Shown here: positions 24,843 to 32,752 of the stretch, piece after piece
Numbering within the stretch: the first letter of the stretch is position 1
Layout of the letters: every line of letters begins with the position of its first letter
Assembly (NCBI RefSeq): GCF_001884065.1
Contig: NZ_MACH01000052.1
Span: forward strand, 26,476-90,475
Length of the DNA: 64,000 nucleotides
Direction: 5' to 3'
From: Bacillus proteolyticus
GTDB lineage: Bacteria > Bacillota > Bacilli > Bacillales > Bacillaceae_G
Translations under genes and position numbers: made by a program
The notes under the pieces: model-generated
Database searches by the model: none
What the model saw: only the letters and a program-made list of their open reading frames with translations
What the model was told of the DNA's origin: nothing

Positions 24843-25637
24843 CTACTCTGTTTTTTTATGAATAATTTTGTCTTCTTGTTTCATGAAATACTGTGCTAGT
24901 TGTATTTTCACCTCTTCTAGTTTTGTAGAAACTTGTGGTATTTTATACCCTACATACAATGGTGAAACGACAAACCTAGGAACAACTTTACAAATGATTT
25001 TTCCATTTAGGTGATAGAAGAATAAGTTATAACTACTACATCCTTTATGGAAATCTGTCAGTATGTAACGTACAGTTTGCTGAATATAATTTGCCATTTC
25101 ATCTATAAATGCAATATCTTCAATGACTATGTTAAATTCAGTAAAGCCAATAATAGGACGCTTTGAAATATTGAGTTCAATACGTTCGTTTTTTTGTACA
25201 ATTACTCCTTGGAAATTTTCCTTTTCTACATTTTCGAGATAGTCTACATATTTCATTCCGATAATTTGCATGTGTGCATGGTGCAAACTGCCACCTGAAA
25301 ATGGACCATGATTTTTATATAAAATCACAGATGCAAATTCTTCGTTATTCTGTAAGTTTAACCAATGGTAAATAGAGAAACGAATTAGTTTTCTCATATG
25401 TTCTTCTGTATATGTTCCGATATGATCTTCACAATTATCTGTTTCGATTAGCACTGTTTGAAAGGTATCTTTTAATGTAGGAAATTTATTTTTCAGCCAA
25501 ATAATAGAGCCCTCAGCTGCTAAAATATCCGTTAAATTTTCTCTGTCACAAAAAGGACATGCAGCGCTTCTGTTCCGAATGCTTTCTGGTTTTTGTTTAC
25601 CGATATCGTTTAAAAAATATAGTTGTTGAGTATCCAT
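24843..25637 (-). CDS. DUF4931 / GalT-HIT-like nucleotide-binding protein
   Basis: A 264-aa cytoplasmic protein. I start it at the ATG at 25637 because the longer frame (to 25751) reads into the terminator of the neighbouring peptide operon and has no ribosome site. The zinc-type CPFCDRENL near the N-terminus and GGSLHHAHMQIIG (HHxH as in GalT/HIT enzymes) point to the galactose-1-phosphate uridylyltransferase/HIT fold. It lacks the rest of GalT sequence similarity, as far as I can judge, and matches the DUF4931 pattern. Substrate unknown. Confidence 0.75.
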   Translation of the reverse strand: MDTQQLYFLNDIGKQKPESIRNRSAACPFCDRENLTDILAAEGSIIWLKNKFPTLKDTFQTVLIETDNCEDHIGTYTEEHMRKLIRFSIYHWLNLQNNEEFASVILYKNHGPFSGGSLHHAHMQIIGMKYVDYLENVEKENFQGVIVQKNERIELNISKRPIIGFTEFNIVIEDIAFIDEMANYIQQTVRYILTDFHKGCSSYNLFFYHLNGKIICKVVPRFVVSPLYVGYKIPQVSTKLEEVKIQLAQYFMKQEDKIIHKKTE

Positions 25638-25728
25638 TTGTATATATGCCCCTTTAAAATATGTGTAAAAATCCCGCTTAATACATTCGGGGAAAGGAGG
25701 AGGAAATCCTTTAAAGGGAATAGGGAAA

Positions 25729-25776
25729 AATAAAAGACAAGATATCCTCATTACAATAGGGTACCTTGTCTTTTAT
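25729..25776 (-). terminator. Terminator of the three-peptide operon (locus D)
   Basis: Minus strand: AAAAGACAAGG ... CTTGTCTTTT stem, then TATTTTT. It overlaps the stop of the 42-aa peptide gene. Confidence 0.75.
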
Positions 25777-25901
25777 TTTTTCTTCAATAGTGTGTATGGA
25801 TAATATAGAGCATTTGCATTTTTTTTCTTTTTTCTATTTTTTATTGTGTATAAGGCAATTGCCGTACTTGCGATCATAATAATGGCTTTCTTCATATTCA
25901 T
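25773..25901 (-). CDS. Small membrane peptide with polybasic tail (42 aa)
   Basis: ATG at 25901 behind AAAAAGGGGTAC. The peptide opens MNMKKAIIMIASTAIALYTI, a single hydrophobic helix, then a polybasic run (KNRKKKKNAN) and a tyrosine-rich end (ALYYPYTLLKKK). Third gene of the locus D operon, 10 nt after the peptide at 25912. It resembles neither peptide family; the basic, aromatic tail could lie on the membrane surface. Confidence 0.7.
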   Translation of the reverse strand: MNMKKAIIMIASTAIALYTIKNRKKKKNANALYYPYTLLKKK

Positions 25902-25911
25902 GTACCCCTTT

Positions 25912-25989
25912 TTATTGTTGGTTTAATTCTTGGCTAACTGCTTTTGCGTCGACTAAAGCGTGTAAAATCATTTTCACCATGTTTATCAT
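25912..25989 (-). CDS. Tiny amphipathic peptide, LxDAKAVxxxLN family (25 aa)
   Basis: ATG at 25989 behind AAAGGAGTGAAGGAAT. The sequence opens MINMVKMILH and ends LVDAKAVSQELNQQ. It shares A-L-V-D-A-K-A-V-x-x-x-L-N with the peptides at 14114 and 17645 but lacks their N-terminal ten residues. Second of three genes in the operon. Confidence 0.75.
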   Translation of the reverse strand: MINMVKMILHALVDAKAVSQELNQQ

Positions 25990-26005
25990 ATTCCTTCACT
26001 CCTTT

Positions 26006-26086
26006 TTATAGTTCGTTTAGTTCTTTTACAACTGCTTGTCCGTTCACTAATACCTCAAAGATTGCTTTTACGATTTCTTTCATCAT
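26006..26086 (-). CDS. Tiny amphipathic peptide, related family (26 aa)
   Basis: Tandem ATGs at 26086 and 26083 behind AAGGAGGAAAACAATC, the strongest ribosome site in the operon. The sequence opens MMKEIVKAIF and ends LVNGQAVVKELNEL. It aligns with the neighbouring peptide at L-V-(D/N)-(A/G)-(K/Q)-A-V-x-x-E-L-N. First gene of the locus D operon, under the box at 26155-26194. Confidence 0.75.
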   Translation of the reverse strand: MMKEIVKAIFEVLVNGQAVVKELNEL

Positions 26087-26129
26087 GATTGTTTTCCTCC
26101 TTGTTTTTGTCTCTCTTGTTTATAACTTT

Positions 26130-26194
26130 ATTGTATAGGGAGGCATCTTTTCGTACTATCGCTTTCCATTACGTGAACATAACAGTTTTGTAAG
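26130..26194 (-). promoter_or_regulatory. Peptide-regulon promoter: 40-bp box plus -10 (locus D)
   Basis: Box 26155-26194 on the minus strand: CTTACAAAACTGTTAT (one mismatch in TGTAA), CGTAATGGAAAGCGATAGT, then 19 bp, then TACAAT (26130-26135). Confidence 0.75.
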
Positions 26195-26321
26195 ATTTGA
26201 TGTCACTTATTGAAATGTTTAGTCTATCTTCATTATTTTCAGAAAAATGACTATTCAAACATGAAATGGGAAAGTATAATAAAGAAGTAGTATTAAATTC
26301 CGTACGAAAGGGGTGAATGAG

Positions 26322-26456
26322 ATGAAACGTTCTTTAGCTGCGCGTGCCAAATTTTTAGATTATATCTATTTTTGTCGTGCGATTTTTCATGATGTAGTTG
26401 TTAACGGGATACGTATGCCCTTTTTTAACAATTGCATAGTAGCTATTGAACGATAG
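26322..26456 (+). CDS. Leader ORF upstream of the ABC-F gene (44 aa)
   Basis: ATG at 26322 behind AAAGGGGTGAATGAG, downstream of a TATAAT at about 26275. The product opens MKRSLAARAKFLDYIYFCRA and ends NNCIVAIER. It has no recognisable fold. It sits between the promoter and two terminator-like hairpins (26491-26516, 26523-26561) before an ABC-F gene. That is the layout of translation-sensing attenuators of ABC-F antibiotic-resistance genes, so I read it as a regulatory leader peptide. Confidence 0.65.
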   Translation: MKRSLAARAKFLDYIYFCRAIFHDVVVNGIRMPFFNNCIVAIER

Positions 26457-26490
26457 AAGTCTCTTCACCCATTTTTGATAAACGTGTGAA

Positions 26491-26516
26491 AAGGGAGCTA
26501 TTTGGCTTCCTTTTTC
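26491..26516 (+). terminator. First hairpin of the ABC-F leader
   Basis: AAGGGAGC / GCTTCCTT stem (8 bp with one G-T pair, 6-nt loop) followed by TTTTTC. Confidence 0.6.
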
Positions 26517-26522
26517 TATGCC

Positions 26523-26561
26523 AAAAACCATGGGGAATGTTTCTTTCCCATGGTTTTTTAT
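26523..26561 (+). terminator. Second, strong hairpin of the ABC-F leader (attenuator candidate)
   Basis: AAAAACCATGGG / CCCATGGTTTTTT stem around GAATGTTTCTTT with six T residues, ending about 20 nt before the ABC-F start codon. Confidence 0.82.
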
Positions 26562-26580
26562 ATTGAAAGGAGTACGGAAA

Positions 26581-28461
26581 ATGACAATTTGTAGTGTAAA
26601 TAATATAACGAAATCTTTTGGTGGAAACATCATATTTGAAAATATATCGCTTGAAATAAAGAATGGTGAACGTATTGGTTTAGTTGGTCGTAACGGTAGC
26701 GGGAAGACAACTATCTTGCAGCTTCTAACAGGAATGGAGAGTTTGGACGAAGGAGCCATTCATATGAAGAAAGGTACACGTATTGGTCATGTGGCGCAAA
26801 TTCCAAAATTTGATGAGGATATGACTGTATATGATGTATTGAGCTCCGCTTTTAAAGAAGAAAAGGAATTAGAAAGAGAAATGCATGCTTTAGAAAAGAA
26901 TATGGCGGAAGAACAGGAAGCATCTGCTTTACAAAAATTGATGGAGAGGTACGGAGTAATTCAAGAAAGGTACGCGTTTCTCGGTGGGTACGAAATAGAA
27001 GCGAATATTATGAAGGTAGCAAATGGTCTACAGGTGACGGAACTATTTCCCCGATCATTTATGGAGTTAAGTGGTGGAGAACAAACAAAAGTAAGCCTTG
27101 CGTATATGCTATTGCAGAAACCAGATTTACTTTTATTAGATGAACCAACAAATCATCTAGATTTATTTGCAGTGGAATGGTTAGAGCAATTTCTAAAAGA
27201 ATATACAGGAACAGTTATGATCATTTCACATGATCGCTATTTCCTTGATGAAGTTGTAACGAAAATTTTTGATCTAGAAGATGGAGAAATTCACGTATAT
27301 CATACGAACTATTCCCAGTTTGTTGAGGAAAAGGAAGAAAGGCTGCTTCAAGAATTTCAAGCGTATCAAGAACAGCAAAAGAAAATAAAGAAAATGAAAG
27401 AAGCAATTAAGCGTCTACGTGAATGGGCAAATCAGGCGAATCCGCCGAATGAAGGATTGCATAAGAGAGCGAGAAATATGGAACGCGCATTAGAGCGTAT
27501 AGAGAAACTAAAGAGACCCATTTTGGATAGAAAACAGATGGGACTTCAGTTTGAAGGGCAAGAGAGAAGCGGAAAAGATGTTGTTGTAATGAAAGAAGTG
27601 AGTAAAGGATTTGCTGAACGATCTTTATTCGAGAAAGTAAATTTGCATATTCGTTTTCAGGAGCGCTCAGCTATCGTTGGACGTAATGGTACAGGAAAGA
27701 CTACGTTATTAAAATTACTATTAGAAGAAATGAAGCAAGATGCTGGAGAAATTCGGATTGGTAGTAGTGTGAAAATCGGTTATTTATCGCAACATGCGTA
27801 CGGGAATATGAAGAACAATGTATTGGAAGCTTTCAGAGATTGTGTAGCTGTAACAGAGGGAGAGGCAAGACATATATTAGCTCGCTTTTTATTTTATGGT
27901 CCAGCTGTTTTTAAGAAAGTAACGCAACTGAGTGGCGGAGAAAAAATGAGGTTAAGGCTCGCGCAACTTATGTATCAAGATGTTAACTTTCTTATTTTAG
28001 ATGAACCGACGAATCATCTTGATATTGAATCAAGGGAAGTTTTAGAGGAAGCCCTTGAACAATATAACGGAACGATTTTAGCTGTTTCACATGATCGTTA
28101 TTTCTTAAATAAATTGTTTGAAAAGACATATTGGATTGATGAGCACAAATTATTTGAGTTTGCGGGGAACTATGCATGGGCTCGTCAAAAGTGGGAAGAA
28201 AGAATTGAGAAACAAGTAGCAAAACAGAAGCAGCAAGGGAATAAAGTGTTAAAAGTAATACCTATAAAAAAGAAGGAGTCTAGGAATTTAGAGGAAGTTG
28301 AAAACGAGTTAATGCATATAGAAGAAGATATATATGCACTCGAATGTAAAATGGAACATGTAGTTGATGTTGAAATGCTTGAACAATTGTATGAAGAAAA
28401 AACGAAAAAAGAGTTTTTGCGAGCGGAGTTATATAATGAGTTAGAGAATATTGTAGAGTAA
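26581..28461 (+). CDS. ABC-F family ATPase (ribosome-protection type candidate)
   Basis: A 626-aa soluble protein with two ATP-binding cassettes and no membrane segment. Cassette 1 has GRNGSGKTT, LSGGEQTKV and LLLLDEPTNHLD; cassette 2 has GRNGTGKTT, LSGGEKMRL and FLILDEPTNHLD. Between them is a charged linker (QEQQKKIKKMKEAIKRLREWA) that could reach the ribosomal peptidyl-transferase region. The C-terminus is a short coiled coil. The start is the ATG at 26581 (GAAAGGAGTACGGAAA); the frame further upstream runs through the attenuator hairpin. Attenuator-type leader supports a drug-inducible resistance role; the drug class is not visible. Confidence 0.9.
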   Translation: MTICSVNNITKSFGGNIIFENISLEIKNGERIGLVGRNGSGKTTILQLLTGMESLDEGAIHMKKGTRIGHVAQIPKFDEDMTVYDVLSSAFKEEKELEREMHALEKNMAEEQEASALQKLMERYGVIQERYAFLGGYEIEANIMKVANGLQVTELFPRSFMELSGGEQTKVSLAYMLLQKPDLLLLDEPTNHLDLFAVEWLEQFLKEYTGTVMIISHDRYFLDEVVTKIFDLEDGEIHVYHTNYSQFVEEKEERLLQEFQAYQEQQKKIKKMKEAIKRLREWANQANPPNEGLHKRARNMERALERIEKLKRPILDRKQMGLQFEGQERSGKDVVVMKEVSKGFAERSLFEKVNLHIRFQERSAIVGRNGTGKTTLLKLLLEEMKQDAGEIRIGSSVKIGYLSQHAYGNMKNNVLEAFRDCVAVTEGEARHILARFLFYGPAVFKKVTQLSGGEKMRLRLAQLMYQDVNFLILDEPTNHLDIESREVLEEALEQYNGTILAVSHDRYFLNKLFEKTYWIDEHKLFEFAGNYAWARQKWEERIEKQVAKQKQQGNKVLKVIPIKKKESRNLEEVENELMHIEEDIYALECKMEHVVDVEMLEQLYEEKTKKEFLRAELYNELENIVE

Positions 28462-28475
28462 AGAAAATAGAATGA

Positions 28476-28526
28476 AAAAGAGCGAGTTGTTTTCCCGGAT
28501 TTTGAGGGAGGGCTTGCTCTTTTTTG
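28476..28526 (+). terminator. Terminator of the ABC-F gene
   Basis: AAAAAGAGC at the 5' side pairs with GCTCTTTTTT at the 3' side, with further pairing (CCCGG..., AGGG) inside. Confidence 0.75.
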
Positions 28527-28614
28527 TATAACGAAGGGGTAAAAATTGGTATAATTTTCTTGTTAGTATGATGAGGAAATGAGCTTTATGCTACGGAAAC
28601 GTGAGGGGAATTTT

Positions 28615-29808
28615 ATGTTAGGATACGCGCGGATTGCTACAATCGTTATGATTTGTTTAGTTTACGCAAATCATGTTTCACGTGAAACAGCGAATTTACA
28701 ATTTTTTGTCGGTATTGCACTTTTCATTTATATTGTGAATCATATTTTACTTGTAAAAGCAAAAGAGAGTAGGAAAATCATTTTTTATACCTTGCTCACA
28801 AACGGTATTGTCACAGCATTATTAGGGTTTTTATTTCCCGAGACATGTTTGTATTTAATTATATTTGGAATTGATGCGGTAGGATTATTTATTCATGATT
28901 GGCGTAAAAGGATGACTTATTTTTTTATCGCTTTTTTCTTTCTTTGTTGGTTTATAAATATACTACATACGTATCAACATACAGGGAGCCTGGAATTGGA
29001 GAGTAATGCAATTAACTTTATGTTCATCGTTTTCAGTGCTTTAGCTGGAAACTTAATAAAAAAACTTACAGCTGCTCGGCAAATGGTAGATGAGCAATAT
29101 GGGGAATTAGCATCATCTCATACAGCTTTAAAAGAAGCTCATGAACAATTACGGTTATATGCTAAAGAGGTGGAAGAATTGACTGCTGTTCGGGAGCGGA
29201 ATGATATTGCCCGAGAAATTCATGATACAGTCGGTCACAATATGACTGCCTTACTTGTTCAATTACAACTAGCGGAGGCTTTATGGAAACAAAAATCGGA
29301 CGCTACAGAAGAGGTATTACATACATGTCATGGGTTAGCTAGAAAATCACTTCAAGAAGTGAGAGCTTCTGTGCATGCCTTAAAAGAGGAAAGTAAACTA
29401 GGGAACATAATAGAGAATATGCGTGAAATGTTACATGAATATTCTAAAGCGACGAAAGTACAAATATCTTTTCAATTGCAAGGGGATCCGGTTGAGATTC
29501 CGTTGTCACTACAGCCTACGCTGCTTCGTATTATGCAAGAGTCTTTAACGAATGCAAAACGTCACGGGAAAGCTAGCTTGTGTGAAGTAAGTTTAGTTTG
29601 TTCAATGGAACAAGTTAAGTTATGTATTTTGGATAATGGTATGGGAGTCAATGAAGTAAGTCCTGGGTTTGGGTTACTTAATATGAAAGAACGTGTAGAG
29701 GAGCATGGTGGAATCATTCAATTTGAGAGTGAAATAGAAAAAGGTTTTCGCTTAAAAATCGAATTCCCACTGCGAGAAAAAACATGGATAATAGGGGGAG
29801 CGTTATGA
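28615..29808 (+). CDS. Sensor histidine kinase, NarL-partner type (LnrJ/YfiJ-like)
   Basis: Membrane sensor kinase, 398 aa from the ATG at 28615 (GAGGGGAATTTT upstream). Five to six hydrophobic helices occupy residues 1-150, with almost no extracellular domain. A coiled-coil stretch leads to the HisKA_3 dimerisation domain (AREIHDTVGHNMTALLVQLQ, phospho-acceptor His203). The ATPase domain follows (ESLTNAKRHGKA, LCILDNGMGVN, GFGLLNMKERV). Its stop overlaps the response regulator start (ATGA). An ABC exporter follows, as in B. subtilis yfiJKLMN (lnrJKLMN). The signal is probably a membrane-active compound; that is inferred from synteny. Confidence 0.85.
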   Translation: MLGYARIATIVMICLVYANHVSRETANLQFFVGIALFIYIVNHILLVKAKESRKIIFYTLLTNGIVTALLGFLFPETCLYLIIFGIDAVGLFIHDWRKRMTYFFIAFFFLCWFINILHTYQHTGSLELESNAINFMFIVFSALAGNLIKKLTAARQMVDEQYGELASSHTALKEAHEQLRLYAKEVEELTAVRERNDIAREIHDTVGHNMTALLVQLQLAEALWKQKSDATEEVLHTCHGLARKSLQEVRASVHALKEESKLGNIIENMREMLHEYSKATKVQISFQLQGDPVEIPLSLQPTLLRIMQESLTNAKRHGKASLCEVSLVCSMEQVKLCILDNGMGVNEVSPGFGLLNMKERVEEHGGIIQFESEIEKGFRLKIEFPLREKTWIIGGAL

Positions 29809-30461
29809 TTCGAATTATGATTGTTGATGATCAATCACTGATTCGTGATGGATTGGCAATGATATTAAATTTGCGTCCGGAACTTGAAGTGGTGGGGACG
29901 GCTAGTGATGGGGATGAAGTTGTACAAAAGGTGAAACAATTACAGCCTGAAATTATTTTGATGGATATTCGGATGCCTCGTATGAATGGTGTTGAAGGAA
30001 CTCGTTTAGTTAGAGAAAAGTTTCCTCATATAAAGGTTCTTATGTTAACGACTTTTAGTGATAGTGAGCTTATTTTTGAAGCATTAGAGCAAGGGGCAAG
30101 CGGATATTTATTGAAGGATATGGAGACGGATGCAATCGTTCAAGCTATTTTAACGGTACACGGTGGAGGTGCTGTGCTTCCTCAAGATATAACAGCGCAA
30201 ATTGTAAAAGAATTAAAAAAGACAAAAGTAGCAGTAGAGTGCCCCACACCAGAACAACTAGAACAATTAACTGAGCGTGAAGTAGATGTTTTAAAGGAAA
30301 TTGGGCGCGGTTTAAATAATAAAGAGATTGCTGAAAAGTTATTCATTACAGAGGGAACTGTAAAGAATCACGTTTCTAATTTAATTAGTAAGCTAGAACT
30401 AAGAGATCGAACACAAGCAGCAATATACGCAGTAAGATACGGTGTTACGACATACACATGA
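29805..30461 (+). CDS. NarL/LuxR-type response regulator (LnrK/YfiK-like)
   Basis: A 218-aa regulator. Receiver domain: acidic DDQS near the N-terminus, phospho-acceptor Asp54 in LMDIRMP, and conserved Thr and Lys in LTTFSD and YLLKDM. C-terminal LuxR helix-turn-helix: LTEREVDVLKEIGRGLNNKE and EGTVKNHVSNL. I start it at 29805 (AGGGGGAGCGTT), overlapping the kinase stop. The two genes end at a terminator, and a dyad lies before the exporter genes, its likely target. Confidence 0.9.
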   Translation: MIRIMIVDDQSLIRDGLAMILNLRPELEVVGTASDGDEVVQKVKQLQPEIILMDIRMPRMNGVEGTRLVREKFPHIKVLMLTTFSDSELIFEALEQGASGYLLKDMETDAIVQAILTVHGGGAVLPQDITAQIVKELKKTKVAVECPTPEQLEQLTEREVDVLKEIGRGLNNKEIAEKLFITEGTVKNHVSNLISKLELRDRTQAAIYAVRYGVTTYT

Positions 30462-30484
30462 CTTTTGGCATATACAAGTGTGAA

Positions 30485-30513
30485 AAGGCAGCAGAATTTG
30501 CTGCTTTTTTATT
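30485..30513 (+). terminator. Terminator of the two-component operon
   Basis: AAAGGCAGCA / TGCTGCTTT stem with a short loop and a T-run. Confidence 0.85.
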
Positions 30514-30557
30514 TTGTATTTCTATCTTAAGGGTGATGGAGAGAAGAAGAAATTTTT

Positions 30558-30574
30558 CTACAATGAAAGTGTAG
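30558..30574 (+). promoter_or_regulatory. Dyad upstream of the ABC exporter operon
   Basis: CTACA-ATGAAAG-TGTAG, perfect 5-bp arms, 26 nt before the ATPase start. It is a possible response-regulator site, or part of a TACAAT -10 element. Confidence 0.45.
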
Positions 30575-30599
30575 ATGAATGCAAAGGGGCTGAATCAAT

Positions 30600-31532
30600 A
30601 TGTTAGTCATAGATCATATTACGAAATCATTTGGTAAGAAGGAAATCGTAAAGAATGTTTCTTTTGAAGTGAAAAAAGGTGAAACATTTGGATTGCTTGG
30701 CCCAAATGGGGCAGGAAAATCAACGACGATATCAATGATTTGCGGATTAATTCCATACGATAGTGGTGATATAAAAGTTGGTGGGAAATCGGTAAAAGAG
30801 TATCCATTAGAAGCGAAAAAGAAAATTGGTATTGTTCCGCAAGACATTGCGCTGTATCCGACACTTTCAGCAAAGGAAAATTTGGTTTTTTGGGGAAAGA
30901 TGTACGGTTTAAATGGAAAAGTTGCAAAAGAGCGAGCGGAGGAAGTGTTAGGTTACGTCGGTTTACAGGATCGGGGAAAAGATAAAATTGAAACATTTTC
31001 AGGTGGAATGAAAAGGCGTATTAATATTGGTGCAGCACTTATGCACGAACCAGAGTTATTAATTATGGATGAACCGACAGTCGGGATTGATCCGCAATCG
31101 AGAAATCATATTTTAGAGACTGTTAAAAAATTAAATGAAAAAGGCATGACGGTCATTTATACGAGTCATTACATGGAAGAAGTTGAGTATTTATGTGAGC
31201 GAATTGCCATCGTTGATCACGGAAAGGTAATTGCACTAGGAACGAAAAGAGAGTTATGTAATCGTCTGACAGATGGATTTATAGTGAAATTGCAATTAAA
31301 TCGCTATAGTACGGAACTGCTACAAAAGTTGAAAGCACTACCTGTTGTTGAGCGTATTATTTTTGACGAAGATAATAGCACGATTGACATTGGATTAAAT
31401 GGTGGCGAGGCAATTGGTACAGTTGTTTCAGTAGTTGTTGAGAACAACGCGCAAATTTTAAAGCTGGAAGTACAAGAACCGAATTTAGAGGCACTATTTT
31501 TACAATTAACAGGACGTTCACTGCGTGATTAA
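30600..31532 (+). CDS. ABC exporter ATP-binding protein (LnrL/YfiL-like)
   Basis: ATPase of 310 aa in the drug-exporter (DrrA/LnrL) group. Walker A GPNGAGKS lies at about residues 38-45, signature FSGGMKRR and Walker B LLIMDEPTVGIDPQ follow. The C-terminal 90 residues form the extension usual in this group. Followed by two ABC-2 permeases (31548, 32753), so the complex is one ATPase with a permease heterodimer. By the gene order with the NarL system it resembles the linearmycin-resistance exporter LnrLMN. Confidence 0.88.
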   Translation: MLVIDHITKSFGKKEIVKNVSFEVKKGETFGLLGPNGAGKSTTISMICGLIPYDSGDIKVGGKSVKEYPLEAKKKIGIVPQDIALYPTLSAKENLVFWGKMYGLNGKVAKERAEEVLGYVGLQDRGKDKIETFSGGMKRRINIGAALMHEPELLIMDEPTVGIDPQSRNHILETVKKLNEKGMTVIYTSHYMEEVEYLCERIAIVDHGKVIALGTKRELCNRLTDGFIVKLQLNRYSTELLQKLKALPVVERIIFDEDNSTIDIGLNGGEAIGTVVSVVVENNAQILKLEVQEPNLEALFLQLTGRSLRD

Positions 31533-31547
31533 GGAGGTTAGTGCGAA

Positions 31548-32744
31548 ATGAAAAGTTTCATTATTGCATGGAAAGATTTAAAAATCCGTTTAATCGACCG
31601 CCGCGGATTTATGATGATGTTAATTATGCCGCTTTTATTAACAGCGATTTTAGGTTCAGCGTTAAGTAATGTATTTGATAGTGGTGGATTACCGAAAACA
31701 ATAATTGGCTATTATCAAGGGGGAACGGATGAGTTTGCAGATGTCTTTCAAAAAGATGTATTGCAATCTAAAGAAATAAAAGATGATGTGAAAGTAAAGG
31801 TAGTTAATTCTCAGGAAGAGCTTGAAGATATGTTAAAGGAAAAGAAAATCGATGTAGGAATTGTCATCCCAAATAAATGGAGCGAACAAATACAAGATGG
31901 AAAATTAAAAGAACCAAAGGTGCTTATAGACCCATCAAAAGATATACAAGCGAAAATTGCCGAATCAATGATCCGCTCTTTTTCAGAACGTGTTCAAACA
32001 GTCGCAGTATCTACTAAAAGTGTTGTAACAGAATTAGTAAAATCCCAGCAGGGTGATGTGGCACAAGTTGCAAAAGAGGTAAGTGGAAATCTACAGACGG
32101 TAGCAACTGCAAGTGCGAATCATATCGAAAAAGGAACAGTTGGTAAAAAAACAGTTGCAGCGATGCAATATTATGCAGCAGCGATGTTAGTCATGTTTTT
32201 ACTATATAACATAACAGTAGGTGCGAAGTCAGTTGTAACAGAGCAACGAACCGAAACGTTGGCGCGGTTGTTCAGTACACCGACGAGTTCATTTTCGATT
32301 TTATTCGGGAAATTTTTAGGTACATTACTATTTGCCTGTATACAATTTGGAATGTTTATAGTTGCTACACACTTTATGTTTCATGTGGAATGGGGCGAAG
32401 ACGTGTCTCAAATAGTAGTGTTGGGGGTTTCGTATGCAATTTGTGTTTCTGGTTTATCCATGCTAATTGCAGCCTTTATTCGTGAGGAAAAAACGGCAGA
32501 TTTAATGGGGGGAATCGGCATTCAAATATTAGCTATATTAGGTGGATCAATGTTACCGATTTACGTATTTCCCGATACGCTTCAAACAGTTGCGAATATT
32601 GTTCCAAATAAATGGGCACTTACAAGCTTCTTAAATATTATGTCGGGAACATCTTGGGATGTGCTACTCCCTATTATTTTAAGTTTATGTAGTGCAGGAA
32701 TTATCTCCGTTATGATTGGAACGTTACGTTTACGTACGAGATAG
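31548..32744 (+). CDS. ABC-2 type permease (LnrM/YfiM-like)
   Basis: A 398-aa membrane subunit. One helix near the N-terminus (GFMMMLIMPLLLTAILGSAL), a large extracytoplasmic domain of about 150 residues, then five helices beginning at YYAAAMLVMFLLYNITVGAK. The TLARLFSTPTSSFSILFGK loop is typical of the ABC-2 family. Starts 15 nt after the ATPase stop with AAGGAGGTTAGTGCGAA. Pairs with the next gene. Confidence 0.87.
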   Translation: MKSFIIAWKDLKIRLIDRRGFMMMLIMPLLLTAILGSALSNVFDSGGLPKTIIGYYQGGTDEFADVFQKDVLQSKEIKDDVKVKVVNSQEELEDMLKEKKIDVGIVIPNKWSEQIQDGKLKEPKVLIDPSKDIQAKIAESMIRSFSERVQTVAVSTKSVVTELVKSQQGDVAQVAKEVSGNLQTVATASANHIEKGTVGKKTVAAMQYYAAAMLVMFLLYNITVGAKSVVTEQRTETLARLFSTPTSSFSILFGKFLGTLLFACIQFGMFIVATHFMFHVEWGEDVSQIVVLGVSYAICVSGLSMLIAAFIREEKTADLMGGIGIQILAILGGSMLPIYVFPDTLQTVANIVPNKWALTSFLNIMSGTSWDVLLPIILSLCSAGIISVMIGTLRLRTR

Positions 32745-32752
32745 GAGGGGAA

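Noticed and set aside
25637-25751. Longer N-terminus of the DUF4931 protein
   Set aside because: The extension reads through the terminator of the peptide operon and lacks a ribosome site.
28615-30461. The NarL-type two-component system as regulator of the 40-bp box regulon
   Set aside because: The box core is of the BceR (OmpR-type) kind, and the dyad before this system's own exporter is different (CTACA-N7-TGTAG). The likely regulator lies outside the window.
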